64,000 bases of DNA from Halapricum salinum (GTDB taxonomy: Archaea; Halobacteriota; Halobacteria; Halobacteriales; Haloarculaceae), in NCBI RefSeq assembly GCF_004799665.1, contig NZ_CP031310.1:736887-800886 (forward strand), written 5' to 3'. The notes beneath the pieces are model-generated. The model made no database searches. It had not been told where the DNA came from and saw nothing but the letters and a program-made list of their open reading frames with translations. This document shows positions 8,750 to 18,340 of the stretch, in pieces (position 1 is the first letter of the stretch; every line of letters starts with the position of its first letter). A program made the position numbers and the translations under genes.

Positions 8750-8894
8750 AGGGAAAGCCCTCAACTCGCTGGCGGCCACTGAGCGGCATATCCTCACACC
8801 GTTCGGATAGGGGCCGCTCAGTGACTCTCTTCGCTTCGCTCAGCGCCACGCGAGTCTCGCCCTTTCATCCGCCAGGCTTCTACCGCAACAGCAC
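8750..8894 (-). repeat. Structured repeat element, copy A (left arm)
   Basis: Read on the minus strand this segment begins GTGCTG and contains GATGAAAGGGCGA. It then forms a strong hairpin (8777-8787 with 8813-8823, 11 bp, with inner TATCC/GGATA pairing) and ends GAGGGCTTTCCC. The same order of signals occurs at 9091-9276 on the plus strand. The two copies therefore form long degenerate inverted arms about 145-185 bases each. No credible protein is encoded. Confidence 0.65.
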
Positions 8895-9090
8895 CACCCC
8901 GCAAAGCAGGCCTGCCCTTCCCCGAGTCGGCCGATAAACGGCCTCCCGGCCACCGCGGGGCAGTCAGGAAGCGTGTCGCGCGCAGAACTGCGCGCGACCG
9001 GGGAGGTGCGGGAGGCGTGACCGAAGGGAACGCCTCCGGATGTCCGAGCGGGGAGGAACGACCCGCGAGGAGTGGGGACACGATAATGCG
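8895..9090. other. Hairpin-dense non-coding core between the inverted repeat copies
   Basis: This stretch contains a 10-base palindrome at 8906-8915 and the hairpin 8929-8933/8939-8943. A perfect 11-bp palindromic stem has a two-base loop (8975-8985 with 8988-8998), and an 8-bp stem lies at 9011-9018/9030-9037. Open frames cross it but have no haloarchaeal acidic bias. I see no transposase, tRNA or rRNA. Confidence 0.5.
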
Positions 9091-9276
9091 GTGCTGCCCT
9101 GGAGGACTGAAAGGGCGAACCACGTCTTCGAGCGGGCCAGCCGCCCGCTCGAATGGTCTGAGAGAGCTTTGCTCTCTCACTAGTCGCGCTGAAAGAGAGT
9201 CGCTGGGTGGGCACTATCCGAGTGGAGCGAGGGTATCCCACCCAGCGACCGCGAGCGTGGTGAGGGTTTTCGAGGA
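9091..9276 (+). repeat. Structured repeat element, copy B (right arm)
   Basis: It begins GTGCTG and contains ACTGAAAGGGCGA. Three strong hairpins follow: 9127-9137/9143-9153 (11 bp), 9159-9167/9171-9179 (9 bp, TTT loop) and 9199-9211/9237-9249 (13 bp, with the inner TATCC/GGTA pairing that copy A also has). It ends GAGGGTTTTCGAGG. Relative to copy A it is in opposite orientation and carries two extra hairpins. Confidence 0.65.
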
Positions 9277-9302
9277 GTTGTCGCTACTAGTAGTGTCAGT
9301 TC

Positions 9303-9596
9303 CTAGCGGGCGTTTCGAAGATGCGTCAGCGCCTCCTCGTGAGTCATCCCGCGCACGCCACACGCACACGAGAGCAGTTCAGGATCGTTCAGTTCGTCCA
9401 CTTGCTCGCGTTCGTCACGCACCAGCACCTCATTTTCTTCATCATATTCGAACGTCACGCGATAACTCACCTGTGCGACACCCTCGATCTCGTGCGCTTC
9501 CTCGGGATCGGGGTTCTCGATGGCCTCGGCGTGCTCGGCCTGCATGCTTTCTTTCCACTCCTCCAGGGTCGCCTCGGGATCACGACCGTCAGCCAT
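9303..9596 (-). CDS. Small acidic haloarchaeal protein of unknown function
   Basis: The 97-residue, strongly acidic product ([19 protein letters not shown]) has a predicted helix at the N-terminus and beta strands in the middle ([26 protein letters not shown]). It ends with a Cys-containing helix ([24 protein letters not shown]). I do not recognise a named family. Composition and the [13 protein letters not shown] ending look like a conserved haloarchaeal protein. The ATG at 9596 was chosen because the upstream extension loses acidity and runs antisense through the cyclophilin gene. It is divergent from that gene, with 73 bases between the starts. Confidence 0.75.
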   Translation of the reverse strand: MADGRDPEATLEEWKESMQAEHAEAIENPDPEEAHEIEGVAQVSYRVTFEYDEENEVLVRDEREQVDELNDPELLSCACGVRGMTHEEALTHLRNAR

Positions 9597-9669
9597 ACCA
9601 GAGCAGTCCCCAGCCGAGGGAGAAAAGCCCACCGCCACCGTTATGCCCGCCGGCCGTCCACTGGAGCAC

Positions 9670-10215
<546 letters not shown>

Positions 10216-10269
10216 AATCAGGACGAATTTTGGACAACGCATTTGGGGATACAGTCACCAGTCAGCGGT

Positions 10270-10842
10270 ATGCAACGACGAAAATTCCTGGCCGGAACGG
10301 CCGTCGCACTGAGTCCAGCGATCGCCGGCTGTGGCGGCGACGACAGCGGAAACGGAAATGGCAACGGCAATGGCAACGGCAACGGAAATGGTGGCGGTAA
10401 TGGCAACGGCAACGGCGGAATGACCACCACGGATGGGAACGGAATGACCACTACCGACGATGGTGGAATGACCACGACCGACGGCGGTGGGACGACCACG
10501 ACCGAGCCGCCGTCGGAACTGACGGTTACGCTGGCCAGCAGCACCTTCGACCCGATCGAGGCGCACGTCGCGGTCGGCGGCACCGTCGAGTGGGTCAACG
10601 AGGACGGCTACGGCCACGACGTGACCAGCGCCCAGTACTCCGACTCGGCCGAAAGCTGGGACTACAGCGAGTCACTCTCGGGTGGCGAGTCGGTCTCGCG
10701 AACCTTCGACAGCGCGGGCGTCTACGAGTACTACTGTACGATCCACGGCGAGAGCACTATGTGCGGGGTCGTGCTGGTCGGCGACGTCTCCTACGACGGG
10801 AGTCTCCCGTGCCGGGACGGCGGGAACGGGACGAACTACTGA
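10270..10842 (+). CDS. Halocyanin-like blue copper lipoprotein
   Basis: The 190-residue exported protein has an RRKFL twin-arginine signal and a lipobox ending AGC (Cys21). A low-complexity Gly-Asn and Thr linker follows (about 26-80), then a plastocyanin-type domain. The copper ligands can be placed as His116 (GYGHDV), Cys156 and His159 (YYCTIH) and Met164. It is likely an electron carrier anchored to the outer membrane face. Two further cysteines (165, 181) could form a disulfide. The linker is encoded by a GGNAAY hexanucleotide repeat prone to slippage. It is convergent with the membrane gene at 10872. Confidence 0.92.
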   Translation: MQRRKFLAGTAVALSPAIAGCGGDDSGNGNGNGNGNGNGNGGGNGNGNGGMTTTDGNGMTTTDDGGMTTTDGGGTTTTEPPSELTVTLASSTFDPIEAHVAVGGTVEWVNEDGYGHDVTSAQYSDSAESWDYSESLSGGESVSRTFDSAGVYEYYCTIHGESTMCGVVLVGDVSYDGSLPCRDGGNGTNY

Positions 10843-10871
10843 CTGAGACAGCGCCGGCAGCGAGTGGGCGA

Positions 10872-11174
10872 CTACCGCCAGGTGATCCGCGCGACCGCCA
10901 GCAACGCGATTGTCTCCAGACCACAGAGCGCGGCCATACTCAGCTGGATCGTCGGCGTCGTGATCTCGTACCACCTGATGAACGCGTCGTCGAGCAGATA
11001 GAGGTACAGCCAGACGATGTTCTCGACGAACAGGAACGTGGCGAAGACGAGATACGCGAGCGTGTGACTCGCGCCGTGGCTGCGATAGTTGCCGACCCAG
11101 ACCCAGCCGAGCGCGCCCAGCAACAGGAGGTTCGCGACGGCCGCGGCCTGCGCGACGGTCATCCAGACGCCCAT
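10872..11174 (-). CDS. Small three-helix membrane protein paired with an HTH gene
   Basis: The 100-residue product has three hydrophobic segments: about 6-28, 38-62 and 73-97. Apart from a short loop the sequence is almost entirely membrane, so a sensor or accessory role is possible but unproven. It lies 55 bases downstream of the winged-helix gene on the same strand, an arrangement common in haloarchaea for ArsR-like regulators with a membrane partner. Confidence 0.75.
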   Translation of the reverse strand: MGVWMTVAQAAAVANLLLLGALGWVWVGNYRSHGASHTLAYLVFATFLFVENIVWLYLYLLDDAFIRWYEITTPTIQLSMAALCGLETIALLAVARITWR

Positions 11175-11229
11175 CGATTCCTCCTTGTTCGTTCGCGAGT
11201 AAAGGTGCTTTCCAAAATTCCTCCCATAA

Positions 11230-11511
11230 CTACGCCTCCGAGACGGTGTCGAAGATTTCCTCGACGGTCTCCCAGTGTGTGCGCACCTGCTCGGTCGGCA
11301 GGTAGACCGCCCCGTAATCGTCCGAGGAGGCCGTGACGACGTTGTTCTCTTCGAGCACGCGCAGGTGATGGGTGATCGTCGTGTAGTCCATTTCGAGGGC
11401 CTCTGCCAGCTGATTGGGGTTTCGCGGCCGCTCGTCGATCGCCCGCAGAATGCGGACGCGCGTGTCCGCCCCCCGGGAACTCGCGAGCAGCTGCCAGAGG
11501 ATCCCCTCCAT
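11230..11511 (-). CDS. ArsR-like winged-helix transcriptional regulator
   Basis: The 93-residue product is a single winged helix. The pattern TRVRILRAIDERPRNPNQLAEALEMDYTTITHHLRVLEENNVV matches the ArsR/HTH_20 fold with recognition helix YTTITHHLRVL. There are no metal-binding cysteines, so it is not a metal sensor of the classical kind. Its role is probably to control itself and the downstream membrane gene. Confidence 0.85.
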   Translation of the reverse strand: MEGILWQLLASSRGADTRVRILRAIDERPRNPNQLAEALEMDYTTITHHLRVLEENNVVTASSDDYGAVYLPTEQVRTHWETVEEIFDTVSEA

Positions 11512-11555
11512 CGACTGGCGATTTTCCCGCCGCTAATGTAAAACAATCCGTTGCC

Positions 11556-12395
11556 CTACCCGAGCAAGAACCTGATCGCCTCGGGGAAGCGCCGCCCCCA
11601 CGCGTCCTCGTGATGGATCGCACCGGGTTCGTGAACGTATCGCAACTGCTCGTCGTAGCCGATGTCTTCGAGGAGCGCCACGAGGCGCGCTGCACCGGCT
11701 TCGAACCGTTCGGATCGCTCGGGGTTGTCGGGGAATTCGTCGCCGCCGACGTCGACGTAGAGCCTGGCGTCGACGTACCCGGTCGACTCGATGTAGTCGA
11801 AGATTCCCGCCCAGGGACCGCCGGCAGCCGGGCTCATCGCGCCCGCGAACCCGAAGACATCGGGGTCGCGAAACAGCGAGTAGAGGCTCATCAGCCCGCC
11901 CATGGACGAACCGAAGACGCCGCGGTCGCTCCGATCCTCGCTCACTCGGAAGCTGTCTTCGACCAGCGGGACGACCGTCTCGACCAGCCACTCGGCGTAT
12001 GCCTCCCCACACGAGTCGACCCCGCCGTAGCGGTCGCGTTCCTCTTCGGGAAGCGCCGAGGCGTCGAAGAACGGCGAATACTCGATGGTCCGATGCTCCC
12101 CGGCGTTCGGGATCGCGATCACGATCGCTTCGAGATCCGGGGCGAGTCGCTGCATCGTCTCGTCGACCTCCCACTCGCCGTCGTTGCTGGTCGCCTCGTC
12201 GAAGACGTTCTGTCCGTCGTGCATGTAGACGACCGGATAGTCTCGGTCGCTTTCGGCGTACCTCGGCGGAAGATACGCCAGCAGTTCGCGTTCGAGATCG
12301 AGATACGGGACATCGAGGGAGTCGGAGACGCGAACGTCGCCCGCAACAGTACTGTCGGGACCGCCGTCGTACGGGTGCCACGAGAGCTGTGCCAT
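11556..12395 (-). CDS. Esterase of the enterochelin esterase / YbbA-like family
   Basis: The 279-residue alpha/beta hydrolase has PVVYMHDGQNVFDEATS near residue 55 and the nucleophile elbow GVFGSSMGGLMSLY (Ser in GxSxG). The acid region is DVGGDEFPDNPERS, and the catalytic His is in PGAIHHEDAWGRRFPEA. This is the Pfam putative esterase (Fes/IroE, D-type) pattern. No siderophore genes are adjacent, so an unspecific esterase is the safer call. The ATG at 12395 puts the lid and first strand at the usual place. The gene is divergent from the ferredoxin gene. Confidence 0.87.
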   Translation of the reverse strand: MAQLSWHPYDGGPDSTVAGDVRVSDSLDVPYLDLERELLAYLPPRYAESDRDYPVVYMHDGQNVFDEATSNDGEWEVDETMQRLAPDLEAIVIAIPNAGEHRTIEYSPFFDASALPEEERDRYGGVDSCGEAYAEWLVETVVPLVEDSFRVSEDRSDRGVFGSSMGGLMSLYSLFRDPDVFGFAGAMSPAAGGPWAGIFDYIESTGYVDARLYVDVGGDEFPDNPERSERFEAGAARLVALLEDIGYDEQLRYVHEPGAIHHEDAWGRRFPEAIRFLLG

Positions 12396-12509
12396 AGCGG
12401 TCGATCCGTCGGCGGACGCTTGAAGACTTGGATCGCAATCCCGGGTCGCCCGTGGTCGCATATTCGCCGTGACCGACACCCCGAAGAGGACCCCACTCCG
12501 AGTGAGACT

Positions 12510-12851
12510 ATGAGCGACGCGGACGACCCGATCGATCCGGCCGACGTCGGCGAGGCAGACGCCCCGCCGATCGGCGAGAAACCCTACAAGGTGCTGTTCG
12601 AGGCCAACAAGTGCATCGGCGCGGGCAAGTGCGCCTCGGTCTCCCCGAACTGGTCGCTGGATATCGAGACGGGACTGGCCGTGCCCGAGACCTACTTCAT
12701 CGACGAATCGGACCTCGACCACAACGTCCGCGCGGCGGAGGTCTGCCCAGCCAAGAAAGACCGGGGCGTGATTCACGTCATCGATCGGCGCACGGGCGAG
12801 GAGATCGCTCCCGACCCCCACGGCGACGGAACGGTCTCGGTCGAGTGGTAA
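12510..12851 (+). CDS. Ferredoxin with a three-cysteine (3Fe-4S type) motif
   Basis: The 113-residue product has Cys35 and Cys41 (CIGAGKC) and Cys79 (CPAKK). The pattern C-x5-C ... CP lacks the fourth cluster cysteine, as in the small [3Fe-4S] ferredoxins that serve cytochrome P450s. An acidic N-terminal extension of about 25 residues is a haloadaptation. Its electron partner is not obvious from neighbours. The ATG is at 12510, and the stop touches the end of the convergent gene. Confidence 0.85.
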   Translation: MSDADDPIDPADVGEADAPPIGEKPYKVLFEANKCIGAGKCASVSPNWSLDIETGLAVPETYFIDESDLDHNVRAAEVCPAKKDRGVIHVIDRRTGEEIAPDPHGDGTVSVEW

Positions 12852-13403
12852 CTACTCGTCGGGGTTCTCCGAAGGGCGAGCGCCCTCCGGCGGCCGGGCC
12901 TGTTCGGGAAGCAACGGCCGGTACTCTTGGTGCTCGAAGACGGCGATTTCGGTCCCGTCGATCGTGCGAACGTACGTGAAGATCGTGTCCTCCTCGTAGA
13001 CCGATTTGAACATCCCGCGCCCGATCGTCAGATCGTAGCGGAGTGCCAGCAAGACGCTCGTCTTCGAGTCGAGGTCGAGCACCTCGATGACGAGATACAG
13101 GTACCCCTCGACCTCGCTGCTGTACACCTGATACTGGTCGAGGTCGTGTTCCTCGTAGAGTTCGCGAAACTCCTCGGCGTGGTTGTCCGGGAGGACCGTC
13201 GAGATGCCGAACCGATCGGGGTTGTCGTTGTCGGCACGGCTGACCGGCGCGGTCTGGATCGTCTGGAAGGTCGCCGCCTCCCAGCCCTCCTCGCGACGTG
13301 TCTCGGCGATCGACTCCATGTCATCGAGCGTCCGCTGCCAGGCCTGATTGTGCAGGCCGGCGTTCTCGGTGACGCGTTCGATATACTCCGGCTTGTCCTC
13401 CAT
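12852..13403 (-). CDS. Conserved haloarchaeal protein of unknown function
   Basis: The 183-residue soluble product has a helical N-terminal half (MEDKPEYIERVTENAGLHNQAWQRTLDDMESIAETRREEGWE) and a beta-rich second half (YQVYSSEVEGYLYLVIEVLDLDSKTSVLLALRYDL). I see no catalytic motif. A proline-rich acidic tail closes it. It sits downstream of the peptide transporter operon on the same strand but is separated by a TATA-like AT-rich gap of 53 bases, so it may be transcribed separately. Confidence 0.75.
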   Translation of the reverse strand: MEDKPEYIERVTENAGLHNQAWQRTLDDMESIAETRREEGWEAATFQTIQTAPVSRADNDNPDRFGISTVLPDNHAEEFRELYEEHDLDQYQVYSSEVEGYLYLVIEVLDLDSKTSVLLALRYDLTIGRGMFKSVYEEDTIFTYVRTIDGTEIAVFEHQEYRPLLPEQARPPEGARPSENPDE

Positions 13404-13456
13404 ATGCCCAGTTGGGAGATGCGGATGGATAACTTTTGTCGCTGGTCGTGGACCGA

Positions 13457-13876
13457 TCAGGCGACGACGCCACCGATCTCCATGAGAAACGACGCCACGA
13501 GGACGCCGACGCCACTGACGAACAGCTTCGTCGGGGGCGTGAGCCGCTCGTTCGGCCGAAGTTCCGATCGGAGCCAGCGCAGCGGTGAGATCCGATCGAC
13601 ATACTGCTGAAAGCGCCCCGGATTCCGTCCTGTCTTCGTCGGAGGTCCGACGTCGTCGGGCGAACTGGGCCACATCCGGGCCGTCGCGTAGCCGATCACC
13701 AGCCACCCGGACACGAACAACAGCGTCTTGACGAGCACGAAGTCCCCGCCGAGAACGATCGCCAGCAGGGTCGACGTGACCGTCATCACGACGACGACGC
13801 TCAGCACGTACGCGGCCGTGTCGAGGGCGACCAGCGCCGCGTGGCGAACCCGCGTGCCGGTCGAACGGGCGCTCAT
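13457..13876 (-). CDS. Membrane protein at the end of the peptide-transporter operon
   Basis: The 139-residue product has two N-terminal membrane helices (about 13-43, 45-66) and one C-terminal helix (about 116-138), with a hydrophilic loop between. I do not recognise the family. Its ATG overlaps the TGA of the upstream ATPase gene by four bases (ATGA), so translation is probably coupled and it belongs to the operon. It may be an accessory protein, but nothing in the sequence proves a transport role. Confidence 0.75.
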   Translation of the reverse strand: MSARSTGTRVRHAALVALDTAAYVLSVVVVMTVTSTLLAIVLGGDFVLVKTLLFVSGWLVIGYATARMWPSSPDDVGPPTKTGRNPGRFQQYVDRISPLRWLRSELRPNERLTPPTKLFVSGVGVLVASFLMEIGGVVA

Positions 13877-15234
13877 CGATGTCGGTTTTCGAGGACCGAG
13901 CTGACGTCGCGATACGCGTCGTCGTGGCGATGACAGAGGCTCTCTCGCCCCGACTCGCTGACCGTATGATAGTCGGGCAGGATCGGTTCCTCGCCCTCCG
14001 CAGCGTCGACGCTGTGACCCTCACAGACGCTCCCGAACTCGTCGTCGAGCAGCTCCAGTGCGTCTTCCTCGCGGTTGTTTCGAGCGAATTCCGCGACGGT
14101 ATCCAGCAACTCCTGAACGTCCGCCGAGAGGTCGACACCGTCGAACAGTTCCTGGTAAGCGTCTTCGATGTTGCGGAACCGCGTCTCGCGACCGAGCGCC
14201 TCGCCGATCCGCTCGCGGACCGAGCGCTCCGCGCGCTCGCGCTCGCGCATGACCTCCCGAAGTGTGTTGATCCCCTCCCAGAACTCCTCGCTCTCGTCTT
14301 CGTACTCCGGGGGACGGATCCGAGCCGGACACCGCGTGCTGAACGGACACCCTGCGGGCGGATACCGCGGATTCGGCGGCGTCCCACGCAGCGTGAATCG
14401 TTCCTTGTCACTCTTCGGATCCGGTTCGGGAATCGCCGACAGCAACGCCTGCGTATACGGATTGGCGGGATCTTCGAACAGCTCTTCGGTCGGCCCGATC
14501 TCCATGATGTGTCCGAGATACATCACCGCCACGCGATCGCAGATGTGCCTGACGACCGAGAGGTCGTGGGCGATGAACAGGTACGTGAGGTCGAACTCGT
14601 TCTGGAGATCTTCGAGGAGGTTGATGATCTCGGCCTGGACGGAGACGTCCAGGGCCGAGACGGGTTCGTCGAGCACGATGAATTCGGGGTTGAGTGCGAG
14701 CGTCCGGGCGATCCCGATCCGCTGGCGTTGGCCACCGGAGAACTGGTGGGGATACCGGAAGTAGTGTTCGCGGTCGAGGCCGACGGTGTCCAGCAGATCA
14801 CGGACTTTCTGCCGGCGTTCGCGCGGCGTCTTCCAGTCGTGGACGTCCAGCGGTTCGCGGATGATCTCGCCGATCGTCATCCGATCGTTGAGGCTCGAAT
14901 CGGGATCCTGAAAGACCATCTGGGCGTTGCGCCGCCACTGGTAGAGGTCGTCCCCGCTCAGGGTAGTCACGTCCCTGCCGTCGAAGCGGATCGTCCCAGC
15001 GGTCGCGTCTTCGAGCTGGAGGAGTGTCCGACCGAGCGTCGTCTTCCCACAGCCCGACTCGCCGACCAGTCCGAGCGTCTCGCCGCGTTTGATGTCGAAA
15101 TTGACGCCGTCGACGGCTTTCACCGGCCGGCCGCCGAAGATGCCGCCCTCCTCGTAGTAGGTCTTGAGATCACGGACCTCGACCATCGTGTCCGAGTCTG
15201 ACTGTTCGGCCTCTTCGATTGCGTGCTGGCTCAT
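13873..15234 (-). CDS. Oligopeptide/dipeptide ABC transporter ATP-binding protein (DppF/OppF type)
   Basis: The 453-residue NBD has Walker A GESGCGKT, the Q-loop [15 protein letters not shown], the signature [35 protein letters not shown] and the H-loop [15 protein letters not shown]. The oligopeptide C-terminal domain ([15 protein letters not shown]) follows. About 100 residues of extra acidic/helical sequence (from [13 protein letters not shown] to [10 protein letters not shown]) interrupt that C-terminal domain before the final Cys-containing segment, making it roughly 120 residues longer than bacterial DppF. The start overlaps the stop of the companion ATPase by four bases. Confidence 0.93.
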   Translation of the reverse strand: MSQHAIEEAEQSDSDTMVEVRDLKTYYEEGGIFGGRPVKAVDGVNFDIKRGETLGLVGESGCGKTTLGRTLLQLEDATAGTIRFDGRDVTTLSGDDLYQWRRNAQMVFQDPDSSLNDRMTIGEIIREPLDVHDWKTPRERRQKVRDLLDTVGLDREHYFRYPHQFSGGQRQRIGIARTLALNPEFIVLDEPVSALDVSVQAEIINLLEDLQNEFDLTYLFIAHDLSVVRHICDRVAVMYLGHIMEIGPTEELFEDPANPYTQALLSAIPEPDPKSDKERFTLRGTPPNPRYPPAGCPFSTRCPARIRPPEYEDESEEFWEGINTLREVMRERERAERSVRERIGEALGRETRFRNIEDAYQELFDGVDLSADVQELLDTVAEFARNNREEDALELLDDEFGSVCEGHSVDAAEGEEPILPDYHTVSESGRESLCHRHDDAYRDVSSVLENRHR

Positions 15235-16577
15235 TCGTCGTCACCTCCGTCCTGTAGCTCGACGTGTCTCCTGACTGCTGCGCCCTCGGTGAGATCCTCG
15301 GGGTAGAGGAGGCAGGCAGCGCTGTGTTCGCCGTCGCCGGCGTCGTCGACCGGTACCCGAACCGGGTGGACCTCCGTGCAGTCGTCGAAGGCCTTCGGAC
15401 AGCGCGGGGCGAACCGACAGCTCGTCGCCTGCTCGTTGGGCGTCGGGACGCTTCCCTCGATCGTTCGGAGGCGCTCGCCGGGATGTTGGCCCGGGATCGA
15501 CTCCAGTAGGCCCTGCGTGTAGGGGTGTTTCGGATCCTCGAACAGCGTCTCGACACCGGCCCGTTCGACGATCTCGCCCGCGTACATCACGTTCACGTAA
15601 TCGGAGACGTCGGCGATGACGCCCATGTCGTGGGTGATGAACATGATCGCCAGATCCCGCTCTTCTTGCAGCTCCGCGAGGAGATCCAGAATCTGGGCCT
15701 GGATCGTCACGTCGAGCGCCGTCGTCGGCTCGTCACAGATCAAGACCTCCGGATCGCAGGCCAGCGCCATCGCGATGACCGCGCGCTGGCGCATCCCGCC
15801 GGAGAACTGGTGGGGATACTCCTTGACACGGCGGCGCGCGTCGGGAATCCCGACGTCTTCGAGCAGGTTCGCCGCGGCCCTGGTCGCTTCCTTGCCGCTG
15901 ATCCCCTGGTGGAGGGTGAGCGCCTCCTTGATCTGGTTGCCGACCGTGTAGACGGGATTGAGGCTCGTCAGCGGATCCTGAAACACCATCGCGACGCGGT
16001 CGCCGCGCATCTGTCGCTGGGCCTCGCCAGTGAGTCTCGTGACCTCGACGAATCCCTCTGTGATGGTCTCGGGATCGTCGGGATCACCGCCGGTGACGAA
16101 CACGCAGTCGTTGTCGTCGACGAGGTCGAACTGCTCGCCGTAGCCCGCAGCGACGATGTCCGCGATCGTGACTTCCCGGCGGGTGTCGCGATCGAACTCG
16201 CGCGGAGAGAGCCCCCCGCGTTCGCACAGCTCGGCGGGATCGTACTGCTGTTCGAGACGGCCGAGATCGACGGTCCGCTTCGGGAACGTCGCGGCGTAGT
16301 CCCGGACGGCCTCGAGGTGCTGGAATCGGATGCTGCTACCCTGGATAATCCGCCCCGGCGAGTCGACCAGGCCCATCAGCGACCGCGCAGTGACGCTCTT
16401 TCCGGACCCACTCTCGCCGACGATCCCGACCGTCTCGCCGGGGAAGATGTCGAAGCTGACACCGTCGACGGCCCGAATCGTCTCTTTCTCCGTGAAGAAC
16501 GTCGTCTGGAGGTTCCGCACGTCGAGGATCGGGACCTCCTCGGACTCGGGAGACGTCTCGGGGGCTTCCATCGACAT
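15231..16577 (-). CDS. Oligopeptide/dipeptide ABC transporter ATP-binding protein (DppD/OppD type)
   Basis: The 448-residue NBD has Walker [10 protein letters not shown], a normal Q-loop [14 protein letters not shown] and the signature [35 protein letters not shown]. The H-loop is [14 protein letters not shown] and the C-terminal domain has [14 protein letters not shown]. An insertion of about 105 residues lies between Walker A and the Q-loop (from [17 protein letters not shown] to RQMRGDR), where bacterial DppD has a short segment. With the DppF-type subunit it would form the ATPase dimer. Confidence 0.93.
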   Translation of the reverse strand: MSMEAPETSPESEEVPILDVRNLQTTFFTEKETIRAVDGVSFDIFPGETVGIVGESGSGKSVTARSLMGLVDSPGRIIQGSSIRFQHLEAVRDYAATFPKRTVDLGRLEQQYDPAELCERGGLSPREFDRDTRREVTIADIVAAGYGEQFDLVDDNDCVFVTGGDPDDPETITEGFVEVTRLTGEAQRQMRGDRVAMVFQDPLTSLNPVYTVGNQIKEALTLHQGISGKEATRAAANLLEDVGIPDARRRVKEYPHQFSGGMRQRAVIAMALACDPEVLICDEPTTALDVTIQAQILDLLAELQEERDLAIMFITHDMGVIADVSDYVNVMYAGEIVERAGVETLFEDPKHPYTQGLLESIPGQHPGERLRTIEGSVPTPNEQATSCRFAPRCPKAFDDCTEVHPVRVPVDDAGDGEHSAACLLYPEDLTEGAAVRRHVELQDGGDDE

Positions 16578-18340
16578 CAGCCACCACCTCCTCCGGCAGT
16601 AGCTCCGTCACCGATGTCGGCTTCGGGGTCGACGGCGTCTCGGATTCCGTCTCCGAGAGCGTTGAAACCCAATACGACGAGCGCGATCATGATGCCCGAA
16701 ATCGTCGAGATGTGCACAGAGTCGCCCCCGATGAACGACCGCCCTTCGTTGATCAATCGCCCCCATTCTGGCGTCGGCTGAGCGATGCCGAGCCCCAGGA
16801 ACGACAGTGCTGCGACGGTGATGATGATACCGCCGAGCAGGAGCGACGCGTAGATCATAATGTAACTCATGATGTAGGGTGCCATGTGTTTGCGCATGAT
16901 GTTTCGAGGTGTCTGTCCGTACGTCTTGGCGGCGTCGACCCACTCTTCTTCCGCGACCTGTAAGGACGGCCCACGTATCGATCGCCACATCCCGGGCCAG
17001 TATGCGAACCCGAGAACTATCGCCAGCAACAGCCCGCCGTCCATCGGTTCTGCGAGCCAGTGCCCGGAGTCCTGGAAGACGACCAGGATCAACATCACGA
17101 GCACGAGTGCTGGAATCGAGATGATGGTGTCACTGAGGAAGATGACGACCACGTCTATCAGCCCCTTGTAGTAGGCTGTCAACAGCGACAGCGTGACCGC
17201 GACAGCGACGCCGATCCCGACGGCCGACAGCGCGATTACCAGTGACGTCCGTGCACCGAAGGCGAGATGCGTGAGCATACTCTGGCCACTCGGTGTCGTC
17301 CCGAGAGGCATCCACCGATCGTAGTTGTCGTAACTCCAGGGTCCGATGGTCTGTTCGTTGTCGGATTGGCTGAACAGGTTCGCTTCGAAGTGCTTCACAG
17401 TGACAACTTCGCCGCTCTCCTCGTCGAAGTGTTGGAACTCGTGGTTGTTCGGTTCGTAGATGTGCTCCTGTGCACCGACTGGGCTCACCGCAGGTGCGAA
17501 CAGGGCGAGGACGACGAACCCGAAGACGACGAACAGGCCGAACAGTCCCCAGTAGTGGTTTCGGAACCGACGGACTGTGTCGTCACGGGGCGTCCAGTCG
17601 AGTTCACGATAGTGGTTCCGGTAGACGTTGTAGCCTTTCCAGGCCCAGACGAAACAAGCGAAGGCGTAGATCCAGACGAGTGCGAACCGGATCGCCCAGG
17701 CCCACTTCGGTTCGAGGCCCAGGAACGTGCCGTCCCAGCCGCCGGATTGCGTCTGGTGGCCCAGATTCGGAATCACCTCCCGGCTGGTCATCGTCGGGAG
17801 GTCAGAGAGTGCACCGACGACGCTCACCCAGGCACCGACCTCCTGATCGACGATGCCGCCGACGGGCGTGTACAGCAACACCGCTGCCAGCACCGCCAGC
17901 ACGCCCGTCAGGATGAACCGCTCGGCGTATAGTTGTGCCCGCCGACTCAGATCGTGCTCGAAGAGGTCGTCGAGTCCTATCGGGGAGTAATCCCGCAGGA
18001 AAAACGCGACGAGGTACAACAGTAGCAGTCCCACGAGGTCGTGAGCCAGCGAACCAGCGACCAGACTGAGCGTCTCGCCGCTGAAGAAGCCTGCGACGTT
18101 TCCTTCGATCCAGCGTGGTATCGTCGTGATGCCGTCGAACAGGAAGTTCAGGCCGACGCCGAGTTTCAACACGCCGTCGAGAATGCGACCGAACTCCAGC
18201 GCGACGAGCACGAGCGCGCCGACCACCCAGACGAGGGCTGGAGCCGGGTTCGCTCGCACTCGTGCGCGAAGCGAGCGCATCTCTGCTTCGGCGTCCGATG
18301 CAACCTCGCCGTCCGGATCAGAGCTGAGAGAGTTACTCAT
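16577..18340 (-). CDS. ABC transporter permease (DppC type) with extra N-terminal membrane domain
   Basis: The 587-residue product is about twice the length of a usual DppC. The C-terminal 270 residues carry the BPD_transp_1 domain with the EAA-like loop EWVDAAKTYGQTPRNIMRKHMAPY, and a preceding segment has PLGTTPSGQSMLTHLAFGARTSLVI. The first 300 residues add at least five membrane helices and an exposed loop (YEPNNHEFQHFDEESGEVV), giving a two-part membrane protein. Its stop overlaps the start of the downstream ATPase gene by one base. Confidence 0.9.
   Translation of the reverse strand: MSNSLSSDPDGEVASDAEAEMRSLRARVRANPAPALVWVVGALVLVALEFGRILDGVLKLGVGLNFLFDGITTIPRWIEGNVAGFFSGETLSLVAGSLAHDLVGLLLLYLVAFFLRDYSPIGLDDLFEHDLSRRAQLYAERFILTGVLAVLAAVLLYTPVGGIVDQEVGAWVSVVGALSDLPTMTSREVIPNLGHQTQSGGWDGTFLGLEPKWAWAIRFALVWIYAFACFVWAWKGYNVYRNHYRELDWTPRDDTVRRFRNHYWGLFGLFVVFGFVVLALFAPAVSPVGAQEHIYEPNNHEFQHFDEESGEVVTVKHFEANLFSQSDNEQTIGPWSYDNYDRWMPLGTTPSGQSMLTHLAFGARTSLVIALSAVGIGVAVAVTLSLLTAYYKGLIDVVVIFLSDTIISIPALVLVMLILVVFQDSGHWLAEPMDGGLLLAIVLGFAYWPGMWRSIRGPSLQVAEEEWVDAAKTYGQTPRNIMRKHMAPYIMSYIMIYASLLLGGIIITVAALSFLGLGIAQPTPEWGRLINEGRSFIGGDSVHISTISGIMIALVVLGFNALGDGIRDAVDPEADIGDGATAGGGGG

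Noticed and set aside
8750-9276. RNase P RNA or SRP RNA
   Set aside because: I did not find the conserved core motifs (for RNase P, the GAGGAAAGTCC-type and ACAGAA segments; for SRP, the domain IV tetraloop helix), and the inverted duplicate design does not fit.
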